Below, one piece after another: positions 1-10,500 of a stretch of DNA of 64,000 nt. A model generated the notes under the pieces. It saw nothing but the letters and a program-made list of their open reading frames with translations. It was not told where the DNA came from and made no database searches. Every line of letters starts with the position of its first letter. Positions within the stretch are counted from its first letter, which is position 1. The stretch is from Spartobacteria bacterium UBA695 (GTDB lineage: Bacteria > Verrucomicrobiota > Verrucomicrobiia > Chthoniobacterales > Chthoniobacteraceae). Where the stretch lies: positions 248,001 through 312,000 of the forward strand of contig DBMP01000013.1 of NCBI GenBank assembly GCA_002298145.1, in the 5' to 3' direction. Both the position numbers and the translations under genes were made by a program.

Positions 1-243
1 CCTGGCCGTCGTCCGTCCGTGAGATAGGGCGGACGGGGGAGGGGGACGCTATTTGCCTTATCCCAAAACGCCGCATTGGCCGAGCCCCCGTATTGGCTTG
101 CGAAGGCAACAAGATCATTGAACGATCATCAAGAATGGGGGAGCGGACCGAGATTCTTGCTGGGCTACTACATTGTTCACCATCTTTGCGGCAACAGGGA
201 GCACTTTGGTCCGCCTTTGTCAAAAATCGCACCTTACAAGCAT

Positions 244-1098
244 CTATTGGCGAAACTGTTTGGGACTGATTCCGTTCTGTTGCCGGAATTTTCTGGCAAA
301 ATAGCCCGCATCGAGAAATCCCGCTTTGTAGGCCACTTCGGCAATGGATAGCCGCGGATCGCGAAGCAGTTCTTTGGCTCGTTCTAATTTTCGGGCAGTA
401 AGGTATTCTCCCGGAGTCAGATTAAAATGCTGGTGAAAGAGTCGGCAAATGTGTGAGTAGCTGCCTCCCAAACTCGTCAGTAATTGCTGAATGCTCCCGG
501 TATTTTCAGTTTGGCGATCCAATAAGTCTTTGGCTGCATAGGCCCACTGGGCGCCGTGGTCGCCGGTCTTTGTTTTTTGAGTTTTTTTCCAAAGCAGGTG
601 GATTAACAGTTCCAGGAATATTCCTCGGCATCTTGCCTGCTGAAAATCGTCACCAGTCTGCCATTGCAAGAAGAGTGTCTCCAGCATGGCCGGAGTGGCA
701 CCGTCCATTGGAACCCGTCCTTTAAAGCAGGATTGAGGAACATACTTTGGTGTGGGGACAATTAAGTTTAGTTTCGGCCGTTTGGGGTGATAGGAACAAA
801 ACGGATGAGCGGGCATGGTCTTTTCCGTGACCCAATCGAAATGGATGCACGAGCGGAAAACTTTACGGCTGATCGGCATGCTCACATGGAGTTTTGCCGG
901 CGGAATGATGATGAACATTCCTTCGCTGAGGTCTTCTGTGCATTCTTCAAACTGCACTCGACACGTCCCCTTGGACACCCAAACGAGTTCGTGGTCGTAG
1001 AGGTAGCGGGCGGGTTCCACAAACCCGGTTCGCCATTCGCCTCGCCATAGTGTGTTGAGCCTCGGGGAGATGCGTTCAAGCCATTTCAACGTTGGCAT
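244..1098 (-). CDS. AraC-family transcriptional regulator
   Basis: 284 residues. The N-terminal half (about residues 20-170) reads as an AraC-type cupin sensor domain, with a typical YLYDHELVWVSKG strand pair and a GMFIIIPP turn. The C-terminal 100 residues hold the double helix-turn-helix, with GSYSHICRLFHQHFNLTPGEY as the first reading helix region and SIAEVAYKAGFLDAGYFARKF as the second, the usual AraC signature. It is transcribed away from the GHL6-type hydrolase gene across a 103-bp intergenic region, so it probably activates that sugar operon in response to an unknown sugar. The ATG at 1096-1098 is the first in frame. Family is certain, ligand unknown. Confidence 0.9.
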   Translation of the reverse strand: MPTLKWLERISPRLNTLWRGEWRTGFVEPARYLYDHELVWVSKGTCRVQFEECTEDLSEGMFIIIPPAKLHVSMPISRKVFRSCIHFDWVTEKTMPAHPFCSYHPKRPKLNLIVPTPKYVPQSCFKGRVPMDGATPAMLETLFLQWQTGDDFQQARCRGIFLELLIHLLWKKTQKTKTGDHGAQWAYAAKDLLDRQTENTGSIQQLLTSLGGSYSHICRLFHQHFNLTPGEYLTARKLERAKELLRDPRLSIAEVAYKAGFLDAGYFARKFRQQNGISPKQFRQ

Positions 1099-1201
1099 TA
1101 GCTATGACTTACCACACCGGAGGTCTCTTTGTCACTGATCAGTTTTGTTACATTAAAAGCATTTTTGTCCTATTGCGGGTTCATTTTGAAGGAGGGATTT
1201 T

Positions 1202-3358
1202 ATGATCACAACACTCTCCCATTCTCATTTTCATACCACAATGGCAGCTCTCCCTATTAATTCTTGGTATCAGCGATGCTTTCGCCGTCTGCTGGTCGAC
1301 ATGCACATTCCGGACTGGGATGAACGCTTTTTGAGCCAGCTTAATTCCGATGACTATGCGCGGACGATCCAGAGCGGAAAGATCACTAGTACGATGCTCT
1401 ATTGCAATTCGCACGTGGGCCTCGCGCTGTATCCGTCAAAGGTAGGGCCGATTCATGCCGCGCTCAGAAAAGGGGGCTTTGTCGGGGAGGTGCTAAATCA
1501 TTGCCATCAAAATGGCGTTGCGGTGGTGGCTTATTATAGCGCCATATATAACAACGCGCTTTTTTTGGAAAATCCAGACTGGCGCATTCAGCCCAAGGGC
1601 GGCGAGACGATTTATGATGCGAGCCGTTACGGGGTTTGTTGCCCCAATTCACCTTACCGTAATTTCGCCGTGGCCCAAACGGAGGAAATCTGCCGCGAAT
1701 ACCCGTTTGACGGCATTTTCTTCGATATGCTTTTCTGGCCGTACATTTGCTACTGCCCTCATTGCCGTAAGCGATTCAAAGAAGAGGAAGGCAAGGATCT
1801 CCCCACGACGATTGATTGGAATAACCCCACGTGGATGGCGTTCCAGCATGCCCGCGAGCGCTGGATGAGTGAAATGGCGGCGCTTCTAACAGACGCGGTG
1901 CGCCGCACGCGCCCTTCGATGACGGTGACGCATCAGATGAGCCCCGTATTGCATGACTGGCGTTTCGGAATGCCGTTTTCGCTGACGGATCATTGCGACT
2001 ATACAAGCGGCGACTTTTACGGGCCGGCTATTCAGCAAAGCCTTGTTTGCAAACTCTTCGAAAGCATTAGCGTTCGCAAACCATTTGAGTTCCACACCTC
2101 GCGCTGCATGGATTTGCGTGATCACGTGACCATGAAAAGCGTCGTGCGGCTCGAAACGCAGGCGTCCCTGGCTCCGGCACACGCCAGCGCCTTTATGTTT
2201 ATCGACGGCATTGATCCCGTGGGTACGCTCAACCAAGGAGTCTACCAGCGCATCGCCGATATTTTCTCCAGGATGGCCCGGTATGAAAAGACGCTCGGCG
2301 GCGATCTGGTGGCCGACGTGGCTATTTACATGAGTTCTGAGTCGCGGTTCGACTTTCGCGAAAACGGGCATGATGTGAGTGTCTATACGCGGCAGGCCGA
2401 TAATATGGCGGCCCTCTTTTCCGTTCCCCACTTGGATGCAGTGAAGGGAGCGGCTCAATCATTGCAAGAGGCTCACATTCCCTATGCGGTAGTAACAAAG
2501 CGAAATCTTGATCGCTTGAGCGATTACAAGGTGATCATCTTACCTAATGTTCTCGTGATGACAGACGAGGAGATCGCGGCGCTACGTGAGTATGTCCTCC
2601 AAGGTGGCGCTATCTATGCCAGCGGCTATTCCAGCCTTGTGGATATCACGGGAATCGAGCGGCCCGACTTTGGGTTGGCTGACGTTCTTGGCGTTTCCAA
2701 ACAGGCGGCTATGCATTACGATCTCGCCTTTATTTCCCCCTGCGATCCTTGTTTGGCTGCACTAGCCAACCCCCAGGAACATCTTTCGCACGAAGGAGGC
2801 TATCTTTCCATTCGGGCAAATTCTGCCAAGCCGCTGGCCACCATGACCTTGCCATGGTATCCCAAACACGAAGGCACGGTATTCAATCCATCTTTTGCGA
2901 GCATTCACAGCACGCCTCCCGGGCCGACCGGCACGATGCCTGGCATTACCTGGAACCGCTACGGGGAAGGGTACGCCTGCTATGCCGCTGGAGCTATCGA
3001 GGCCGAGACTCATGAAATCAACAGGGTTCTCTTCGGCCATCTGGTGCGCCGCCTTCTGGACGGCACTCAACAGGTGGAGGCCGATGCGGCTCGCTTTGTC
3101 GAGATCACTGTCTTTGAGAAGTCTTTGGAAAATCGCATCAACATTAGCCTTGTCTCGCTCAACGACCGGGAGGAGGTGCTGCCCAGCGATGGAAAAATCC
3201 GAATTCGCTTAACCGGCGGACGCCGCCCCGTGGCGGTGCGCATGTTGCCGGAAGGGACGCCCGTTCAGTGGCAAGTGAACCACACCGGAACGGTTGAGTT
3301 CGCCTTTCACGATTTTCGCATCTTCAGCCAATACGAACTGGAATACGCCACTCTTTAG
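1202..3358 (+). CDS. GHL6-type glycoside hydrolase with GH42-like trimerization domain
   Basis: 718 residues without a signal peptide, so likely cytoplasmic. The N-terminal 380 residues look like the TIM barrel of the 'hypothetical glycosyl hydrolase 6' type: YPFDGIFFDM (about 168-177) carries the strand-end acidic residue, and CPHC (185-188) is a conserved Cys pair. The next part (about 395-600) resembles the beta-galactosidase trimerization / glutamine-amidotransferase-like domain, with YKVIILPNVLVMTDEEIAAL. A strong Shine-Dalgarno (aaggaggg) precedes the ATG. It is first in a three-gene run with the cupin and mutarotase-like genes, divergent from an AraC regulator. Substrate cannot be read from sequence; a beta-galactosidase- or fucosidase-like exo-hydrolase acting on imported oligosaccharide is an inference. 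Confidence 0.75.
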   Translation: MITTLSHSHFHTTMAALPINSWYQRCFRRLLVDMHIPDWDERFLSQLNSDDYARTIQSGKITSTMLYCNSHVGLALYPSKVGPIHAALRKGGFVGEVLNHCHQNGVAVVAYYSAIYNNALFLENPDWRIQPKGGETIYDASRYGVCCPNSPYRNFAVAQTEEICREYPFDGIFFDMLFWPYICYCPHCRKRFKEEEGKDLPTTIDWNNPTWMAFQHARERWMSEMAALLTDAVRRTRPSMTVTHQMSPVLHDWRFGMPFSLTDHCDYTSGDFYGPAIQQSLVCKLFESISVRKPFEFHTSRCMDLRDHVTMKSVVRLETQASLAPAHASAFMFIDGIDPVGTLNQGVYQRIADIFSRMARYEKTLGGDLVADVAIYMSSESRFDFRENGHDVSVYTRQADNMAALFSVPHLDAVKGAAQSLQEAHIPYAVVTKRNLDRLSDYKVIILPNVLVMTDEEIAALREYVLQGGAIYASGYSSLVDITGIERPDFGLADVLGVSKQAAMHYDLAFISPCDPCLAALANPQEHLSHEGGYLSIRANSAKPLATMTLPWYPKHEGTVFNPSFASIHSTPPGPTGTMPGITWNRYGEGYACYAAGAIEAETHEINRVLFGHLVRRLLDGTQQVEADAARFVEITVFEKSLENRINISLVSLNDREEVLPSDGKIRIRLTGGRRPVAVRMLPEGTPVQWQVNHTGTVEFAFHDFRIFSQYELEYATL

Positions 3359-3383
3359 ATCACTCCAAACAACTATCCTCCCT

Positions 3384-4598
3384 ATGAATACCAAAACACT
3401 TGCAGAACTAGCATTGGAACAAGGCAAAGGCATTGTGCACCTTGCCCCGACATGGGTTCCTCGTTTTTATTGCGTTCCGGGACGTCGCATCAAGCTGCAT
3501 CCCGATGACTATTATGCTCTCGGCAGCGCCCGCGGCGGCATTGATGAACGCTGGCTCTCCTCCACTACCCCTGCGGATAACGGCCCGCTCACGGCGCCGA
3601 ATGAGGGCATGAGTTTCATCGTGTTTGAAGACCAGGGCCGGACCAAAACAATTCTGCTTCGAGACGCGGTTGAGGAGCTGAAAGGGGCTCTTGTAGGCGA
3701 AAGAATCTGGAATGAGCACCACTCCTGGCCCATGTTCTCGAAGTTCTACGATAACATGGGGGCGTTGCCTCACCATGTGCATCATCGGGATCAACACGCC
3801 AAACTCGTCGGCCAGCATGGTAAACCTGAGGCGTACTATTTTTCGCCTCAGATGAACAATCATGGCGGCGATTTTCCGTATACATTTTTCGGGCTGGAGC
3901 CGGGAACCACCAAAGCACAGGTGCGGGAGGCTCTGGTCAACTTCACTAAGGGCGACAACAAGCTCACGAATCTTTCCAAAGCTTACCGGCTGGAACCTGG
4001 AACCGGCTGGGATGTGCCTCCCGGTATTCTCCATGCTCCTGGCAGCCTTTGCACTTACGAGCCGCAGCGTAATTCGGATGTCTATGCGATGTACCAGTCG
4101 CTCGTGGGGAATCAACTGATTCAGGAAGAACTGCTCTGGAAGGATACGCCTCCGGAACGCAAAGGCGACTTTGATTATCTTGTTGAAGTTATTGACTGGG
4201 AGGCCAACGTCGATCCCGATTTTGCTGCCCACCACTTCATGCTTCCCAGGCTCGTCAAGCCGCTAGAGGAGATGAAAGGCTACGTGGAGAAGTGGGTCTG
4301 TTACCGTTCTCACGCTATTAGCGCCAAGGAACTCACCGTGCTTCCCGGTCAGACGGTGACCATCACAGACCAGGCCGCCTACGGGATCATCCTTGTCCAG
4401 GGGCATGGTTCGCTGGGTGCGTGGCAGGTCGATACCCCAACGCTGATTCGATATGGCCAACTGACATCGGATGAATTTTTCGTTAGCGAGAAAGCGGCGA
4501 GGGAGGGGGTCGTCATTACCAATCCGTCGCCCACCGATCCCTTGGTCATGTTGAAACACTTTGGTCCCGAGAATCCCGAACTGAACGTCGAGGCCTAA
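3384..4598 (+). CDS. Cupin protein resembling type I mannose-6-phosphate isomerase
   Basis: 404 residues. The metal-site pattern of class I phosphomannose isomerases can be recognised: HHVHHRDQHAK supplies histidines, KPEAYYF the glutamate, and PPGILHAPG the last histidine. A second, C-terminal cupin-like strand set follows (VLPGQTVTITDQAAYGIILVQGHGSLG). It could isomerise a sugar or sugar phosphate made by the preceding hydrolase; true mannose-6-phosphate isomerase activity is not shown. I chose the ATG at 3384, 26 bp after the previous stop, instead of an in-frame ATG at 3294 that would overlap the upstream gene by 65 bp. It ends 6 bp before the next gene, so the three genes are probably one operon. 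Confidence 0.7.
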   Translation: MNTKTLAELALEQGKGIVHLAPTWVPRFYCVPGRRIKLHPDDYYALGSARGGIDERWLSSTTPADNGPLTAPNEGMSFIVFEDQGRTKTILLRDAVEELKGALVGERIWNEHHSWPMFSKFYDNMGALPHHVHHRDQHAKLVGQHGKPEAYYFSPQMNNHGGDFPYTFFGLEPGTTKAQVREALVNFTKGDNKLTNLSKAYRLEPGTGWDVPPGILHAPGSLCTYEPQRNSDVYAMYQSLVGNQLIQEELLWKDTPPERKGDFDYLVEVIDWEANVDPDFAAHHFMLPRLVKPLEEMKGYVEKWVCYRSHAISAKELTVLPGQTVTITDQAAYGIILVQGHGSLGAWQVDTPTLIRYGQLTSDEFFVSEKAAREGVVITNPSPTDPLVMLKHFGPENPELNVEA

Positions 4599-4603
4599 CT
4601 ACA

Positions 4604-5746
4604 ATGGAGCCCACCGTTTGCCTGGGACAGAATTCCTGGAAAGTCACGAGCAATCGCGTCGAGGTCTTTGTTACCCGGCAAGGTGGGCACATGGCCCCTG
4701 TGCGGTTTCAACTTCCGCACAAGGTGGTGGAGCCGTACGCCGTGGCTCCCTGGGCTGAAGAATGCCCGGATGCCACGGGGGTTCCGCTGCTTCAGTCACT
4801 GCGAGGCGACTTCTTCTGTCTTCCATTCGGGGGAAATGAAAAGCCGTATCGTGGGAAAAGTTTTCCACCACACGGAGAAACCGCGAACGGGCCGTGGCAC
4901 TTCGAGTCGCTTCAAACCGACGAGAACCGTGCTACCTTGCATTTGTCTCTCTCGTCGAAAGTTCAACCGGGCCGTGTGGATAAGTTCATTCAGGTTCGCA
5001 ACGACCAGACCGTTCTTTACTGCCGCGATGTCATTTCCGGCATGAGCGGACGGTTTCCGCTGGGCCACCACGCCCTGCTTAAAATGCCAGTGAAAGCGGA
5101 ATCCGCCATTGTAAGCGCTAGTAACATTCGATATGCTCAAGTGTTGCCGACGCCTTTTGAAAATCCGGCGCAGGGCGGCTACAGCCGATTGAAACCAGGG
5201 GCCGTGTTTTCGCGATTGGACCAGGTTCCATCCCTCTACGAAAACACCGTGGATATCAGCCGCCAGCCCACCGGCAAAGGCTTTGACGATCTGGTTATGC
5301 TTGTCCACGACGCGCATCCAGATTTCGCATGGACGGCGGTCACGTTTCCACAACAACGCTACGTCTGGTTCGCCCTGAAAGATCCCCGGGTGCTGCGTTC
5401 AACGGTATTGTGGATGTCCAATGGAGGCCGCTATTATACGCCGTGGAATGGCAGACATGAACGCGTGCTCGGGGTGGAAGATGTCACGGCCTATTTCCAT
5501 TATGGGGCGGCGGAATCGGTCCGCTCCAATCCGATCAGCCAACAGGGCTTTGCAACGTCCGTACCGTTGCGCCCGAATTGCCCATTTGCCGTCAACTACA
5601 TCATGGCTGTGGCCGAAATCCCGGCGGGATTTCGGAAAGTTCGCAGCATCGTTCCCTGCAAGAATCATGTCTCATTGGTTTCGACCGACAATCACCGCAT
5701 TTCGGTTCCTGTCGATATCACGGTCCTCTTCAACGGGGCTCACTAG
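4604..5746 (+). CDS. Galactose-mutarotase-like (aldose 1-epimerase fold) protein
   Basis: 380 residues, no signal peptide. The sequence has the look of the beta-sandwich fold of aldose epimerases: it begins with a strand region around VEVFVTRQGGHMAPVRFQL, and has GDFFCLPFGGN and PHGETANGPWHFESL in the first third, where family members carry substrate-binding residues including a histidine. Such proteins in hydrolase operons interconvert anomers or act as lyase-like enzymes. It starts 6 bp after the cupin gene and converges on the MFS transporter gene. Fold assignment is moderately secure; reaction unknown. Confidence 0.55.
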   Translation: MEPTVCLGQNSWKVTSNRVEVFVTRQGGHMAPVRFQLPHKVVEPYAVAPWAEECPDATGVPLLQSLRGDFFCLPFGGNEKPYRGKSFPPHGETANGPWHFESLQTDENRATLHLSLSSKVQPGRVDKFIQVRNDQTVLYCRDVISGMSGRFPLGHHALLKMPVKAESAIVSASNIRYAQVLPTPFENPAQGGYSRLKPGAVFSRLDQVPSLYENTVDISRQPTGKGFDDLVMLVHDAHPDFAWTAVTFPQQRYVWFALKDPRVLRSTVLWMSNGGRYYTPWNGRHERVLGVEDVTAYFHYGAAESVRSNPISQQGFATSVPLRPNCPFAVNYIMAVAEIPAGFRKVRSIVPCKNHVSLVSTDNHRISVPVDITVLFNGAH

Positions 5747-5775
5747 TGTCATTATGAGATGAGTCGGCTCGCGTT

Positions 5776-7263
5776 TCAGTGCCGCTCTTGTTTCCGCCAA
5801 TGAAAATAGATCTTGAGGAAAAACAGAGCGGCAATGATCTCGAATACTGCGGACCACAGGAACACGTATCGGTAGTTCTTGATCAAATCGAAAAAAGTTC
5901 CAACGGCCATGGAAAAAAAGAAACAGGTCACGCTGGAGGTGATTTGATTGGCCGAGCAAAACTGCCCTAACTTTTCGCGCGGAAAAACTTCGACGGTTAT
6001 CGCAGAAAGGCAGATTCCGAAAGGGAAACTGATGAGTGTTGTAAAAGCGATGCACAACAGCAGCGAGAGTTGGTCTTTTAGAAAAAAAAACGAAACGATG
6101 TTGGAAATACCCCAGATCAGCAGGACCGGCGCGATCATTCGGATCGGGTTTAGATAGTCGATCAGTTTTCCCAGGGGATACGCGAGAGGAACCACGAGCA
6201 GTGCGGGCCACGACCTCATTTTGCCGACGGTGTCCAAGCTAAGCCCCAAATCGTGTTGAAAGTAAAAGATCTGGTACATATTGCTCAAATTCCCAATTTG
6301 AAACAAAGCATTGGCTCCGAAAAACCAGAGAAAATAGGAGCTACTGAAACACTCGATAAAGTAGAGTCGAATAGGAGCAAAGATGTTGCCTTTTTTGCGA
6401 GGCTGGGGAGCGGGATAACTGCCTTCCTTAACTTTCCAGAGAGTCACTAGGTACACCGTAGCAAAGCAGAGCGCGCAGCCCACGAAAATAGACTTCATGT
6501 GGGTCTCCGCAAGCCCGAAGAAATAGTAGTTCCACACAAAGTTCACCACCGTTGAGACCACTTTGGTCAACGCAGTGAAGCGGCCCAGCATCGCGACGGG
6601 AACCACATCCCAAAAATAATAGGAGAAGAGCGCTTGGAGAACGCTATTGAAAACGGCGTACACAAAATAGCAAAGTCCGACAAACAGGATCACCCCATTC
6701 ACATGCCCCGCTCCTGCAAAGGCCGTTAGAATAGGTATCTTTGCCAGATAGTGAAAAAAATCGGGCATGAAGGGAATGCCTGCTAAAAAAAGAGCGCAAA
6801 ACGGGGTGGCAACCAGCAGAAAGGGCCGCCGACGCCCGAGGGGGTGGCGAAAGCGATCCGAATAGGTGCTGATTACGGGATTGATCCATATGGTTCCAAT
6901 CCCCACTAAAGTCGAAAGATAGAGGGCAATTTCTTTATTGCTGGCTCCGCAGGATTTGAGGATCAATGGCGTCAGATTCGGAGCAACCTGCTCCATTAGC
7001 ATAAAACAGGCATCGTTCCAGAAGAGCCAAAAGAACAGCATGAAGAGGCCCGCTTTGGTGTACTGTAACGTGCCGACCTTAAGTGAATCGTCTGCCTTAA
7101 TCGCCGAGGGCGAATCGGGCTCGGCCGCTGTGGAAACAGTGCTAGCCGAAGATGGACGGGCATTTTTTATTTCTGGAGCTTGGCTCATACGAGAGGGAGA
7201 GAACTCAATCGATGGAGGGATCTTTGGATTTATTGACGCATTGCACAAGTTATTTCTTGTCAT
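5776..7263 (-). CDS. MFS sugar transporter (GPH/SLC45-like)
   Basis: 495 residues from the chosen start, about 12 hydrophobic segments. The loop between helices 2 and 3 reads NPVISTYSDRFRHPLGRRRP, matching the D-R-x-x-x-x-G-R-R-R/K motif of the major facilitator superfamily, and the protein resembles glycoside/sucrose-type symporters. A soluble N-terminal tail of about 70 residues precedes helix 1. Three starts are possible: 7335, 7263 (ATG with an AGGGG Shine-Dalgarno 6 bp upstream, preferred) and 7188. It is convergent with the hydrolase operon and divergent from the large secreted hydrolase, so it likely imports their product across the inner membrane. Substrate inferred only from context. 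Confidence 0.8.
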   Translation of the reverse strand: MTRNNLCNASINPKIPPSIEFSPSRMSQAPEIKNARPSSASTVSTAAEPDSPSAIKADDSLKVGTLQYTKAGLFMLFFWLFWNDACFMLMEQVAPNLTPLILKSCGASNKEIALYLSTLVGIGTIWINPVISTYSDRFRHPLGRRRPFLLVATPFCALFLAGIPFMPDFFHYLAKIPILTAFAGAGHVNGVILFVGLCYFVYAVFNSVLQALFSYYFWDVVPVAMLGRFTALTKVVSTVVNFVWNYYFFGLAETHMKSIFVGCALCFATVYLVTLWKVKEGSYPAPQPRKKGNIFAPIRLYFIECFSSSYFLWFFGANALFQIGNLSNMYQIFYFQHDLGLSLDTVGKMRSWPALLVVPLAYPLGKLIDYLNPIRMIAPVLLIWGISNIVSFFFLKDQLSLLLCIAFTTLISFPFGICLSAITVEVFPREKLGQFCSANQITSSVTCFFFSMAVGTFFDLIKNYRYVFLWSAVFEIIAALFFLKIYFHWRKQERH

Positions 7264-7586
7264 TATTCCCCTAGTGGTGTTAAAGAAACAAAAAGCTGAT
7301 CCGGCTGGCAACTTGAGGCACTCAACTGCTTGCACTACAGACCCAACCGGCGCGCTGAATATCCCCCGTTTCTCCCGTCATTTCGTCCATCAATCTGTTC
7401 ATGTTTACGCTTCGAACATTTCCCCTCGATCTCAACGGAACGTCGAAACGTGTCGCAGATCCCCTGTGGCATTTTCGTCAACCGCGATGGTGGAAAACCT
7501 CAAGGAAAACCAACTGCTCCACTCCGATGGACGTTGCAAGCAGCCCCGTCTTCACCATATCTTTGACGTGTGCCGTGGATACAGGC

Positions 7587-10500
7587 ATGAAGATCATGCG
7601 GACGAAGACGATGCATAGCTTTCGGTGGCTCATTGTGGCCGCTCTGCTGCTCGCTACAGTTATTCCCGGAATCTCCAATCCGCCCACGGCAGAGGAACCG
7701 ATGCAAATCGTGGAATTGCGCGAGATCGGCCTCCTAAAGATCACCCCACGCTTCTATGGTCATGAACGGAACCGGTCCGCATGGGTCACCATGGAGGCAA
7801 GAGATGCGCGGAAGGCGATGACCTGTGCGTCGAAGTATCTGGCGGACACCCTTGGGTTCGGAGAGATAAAGCAGGTCAGAGATCAGCCTAGCCCGGCTAC
7901 CGTCCTTTCCTTGGAGGGAACGGGCTGGTGGGTGCTTGGGGTCGAAGGTCAAAAATTTCATATTCTTTTTGCCCACAGCAAAGAAGACCTGACCGGGCTC
8001 TGCAAACGTGCGCAGGCCGCTGCTTGGCATCCGGTAGAGCGGGACAGCTATCCCAAATGGCTGGACTGTTTTGATAACTCATCGCTCACATTCTGGTTCT
8101 CCGGATTCGGCATGCGGCCCACGGATTACCCCAGTGACTTCGAATGGTGCGCCAACCAGCAATTTGGATTTTGCACCCCGATCGGCAATTCGGAGCGGCG
8201 GCTGATCGCTCCTGGCGTCGTGGATACATCGGTGATGGATTGGTATGCTGCCATGGCGCGCAAATACCGCATTCCCTACAAAATGATGGCGGCAATGGCT
8301 GAGCCGATTCGCTCCGAAAGCCTTTGGAACTATGCGCCATTGCCGCACCTGACTTCAGCGGAAGGGCACATCGCCGCTTTTCCGTTTTATTATGAGAGGT
8401 CGGCCATGTCTTCCTCATTCCAACCCACCGCTGCGACGGATGCCTATACCTTGGATTTTCGTCGAAGAGTAAGCGAACAGTTTAAATCTGAATCCTATTT
8501 GATGGGCCACCATGTCATGCAGGAGATGCCCTCAGGACCTTTCGACATCCTGGGTCTTGCTGCGGTGGCTGGTACGCCGGAGATTCAAGAATTATGGCGG
8601 CAATACGTTCGCAACATCCTGAAGCTCGACCTCAAAGGCGCGGGCCTTCGGTATCAGGGTGACGCCGCCGCCTATTCTTCGTGGGCGGATTTGCAGATTC
8701 CCTCTCTCAAAGAATTGGCCGGATGGGATCCGTCTGTTACGGACCTAAAAGGCACCTGGGAAGGCCGTGCGGACCGCCAGAAACAAGCCGTCACCGAGAG
8801 ATGGTTTGATGACGGAACGCCATCCGAACGATGGAAGCCGGTGGATAGCCAAGATCTGGGGATCATGTTCTACGGGAGCAGTCGCAAAGAGGACTCCTGT
8901 GACTATTGGTTGCGTCGGAAATTCACAACGAGCGCAAACAGCACCGGTCCAAAATTCCTGCATATGGCATGCACGCCAAACGCCCCGATACCCGAAATAT
9001 GGATCAACGGGAAGCAACTCAAGCTGCTCACGCTCATTAATCCCGCAGTTCCAGATTGGGATCTTTGCTTCGATGCTGACGAGGCCATCCAGCCTGGGGA
9101 AAACCTGATTGCTGTAAATACCAAGGGAGCCCCCATCGCGTCTTACGTCTTCATCGGAGCCAGAGGCAAATGGAGCTATCCCGGCGCATCGGAGATTGTC
9201 AATCGCCGCTATTACGATTCCATAAAATTCGAAGAATGGTTGGTTATGCGCGAGTTGGAAAACCGGATGATCGCTATCCGGTCCGGCGATCCCAATCGTC
9301 CGATGAAAATCATGGCCCCGCACAATTACATGGATCTGGTGATGGACCTGTGCGCCCGGTATGGAGCCTATCCGCACGATACGGGAAGCGCCGGTTCCTG
9401 GTTTGCGCCGTTCAACTATTCGCGTTATGCCCGCACCCGCGGCCTTCCCAATAGCGCCGAGCAAGGCAGCGTGCCCGACCATGCATCCAGCCTGCAGGCT
9501 TGTATGACTCGGTATTTAATGACCGGTGTGGATATGGTTGATAACGTTGGCCATATCGCAAGATATAGCAACGATCCCAAAAAGGGGCCATGGATCGCGC
9601 AAAACAGGGAGCTCCTCCGTTGTATTGGCAAGCTGGATTATCTGCCGCCGTCCATTGGGATCTTACGCTCGGGGCGCGAACTGCGACTGGGGATGAGCGA
9701 TATCTTTCAATGGGATCTCGGTCGTGGAGCGCTCCCAAGCTCAGGCAGGCCATTTACTTATGCAGAGCTTGGCGACGTGAAAAATGGCCACATCAATCAG
9801 TACAAAATTCTCATCGATTGTGCCACCACGGTTCTTGCCGACGAGGAAGTGACCGCCCTGGAAAACTACGTGCGCCAAGGCGGGATCTTTATCGCTTTTC
9901 ACAACACCGGAATGCATACGCCAGAAAAAGCCTATGCGTGGCCCATTTCCCGACTCACGGGCCTGAAGGTCACGGGGCCTGTTCCGGAGAGTGCGGGAAA
10001 GACAATCCGGTTTAACACGCAGCAAAACGTTTGGCCTGCTCTACGGGGTCGGGAAGTGGATGGAATGGGAGTCTCTCTCGACTGGAAAAAGCAGGACCGG
10101 ACGGGCACCCCGATTGCCATGGAGGCATTGACCCCGGAAATCCAGGTCGTCGCCGAATGGAAGTCTGAGGAAGCGCCTCACAATATTGCCATTGCGTGCA
10201 GGACAATCGGGAAAGGAAAGGTCATCACTCTCGGCTCGACATTCTGGCGTCATGCCAAAGATGAAGGAGGCCGCTTCGATGAAGCGGGCACGGTGCCGTA
10301 CCTGGATGAACTCCTGACCACGCTGGGCGTTCCACGCGAAACGAATGCGGGTGAATTGTGGGCTGAACAATGGCGCAGCAAAAATGGATTGTACGACGTC
10401 TATTCGGTGGCCCAAATGAACTCAAAAGCCGCGCCAGCCTCTACGGACGTCAAGCTTCGGCGTGTCGCCCCGATCACCCGTCTTTGGGAAATCTCGGCCC

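Noticed and set aside
1..243. Inverted repeat CCGTCCG / CGGACGG at 13-36 and a short plus-strand frame at 76-351
   Set aside because: 7-bp stem without T-run is too weak for a terminator; the frame overlaps the AraC gene and has no motif.
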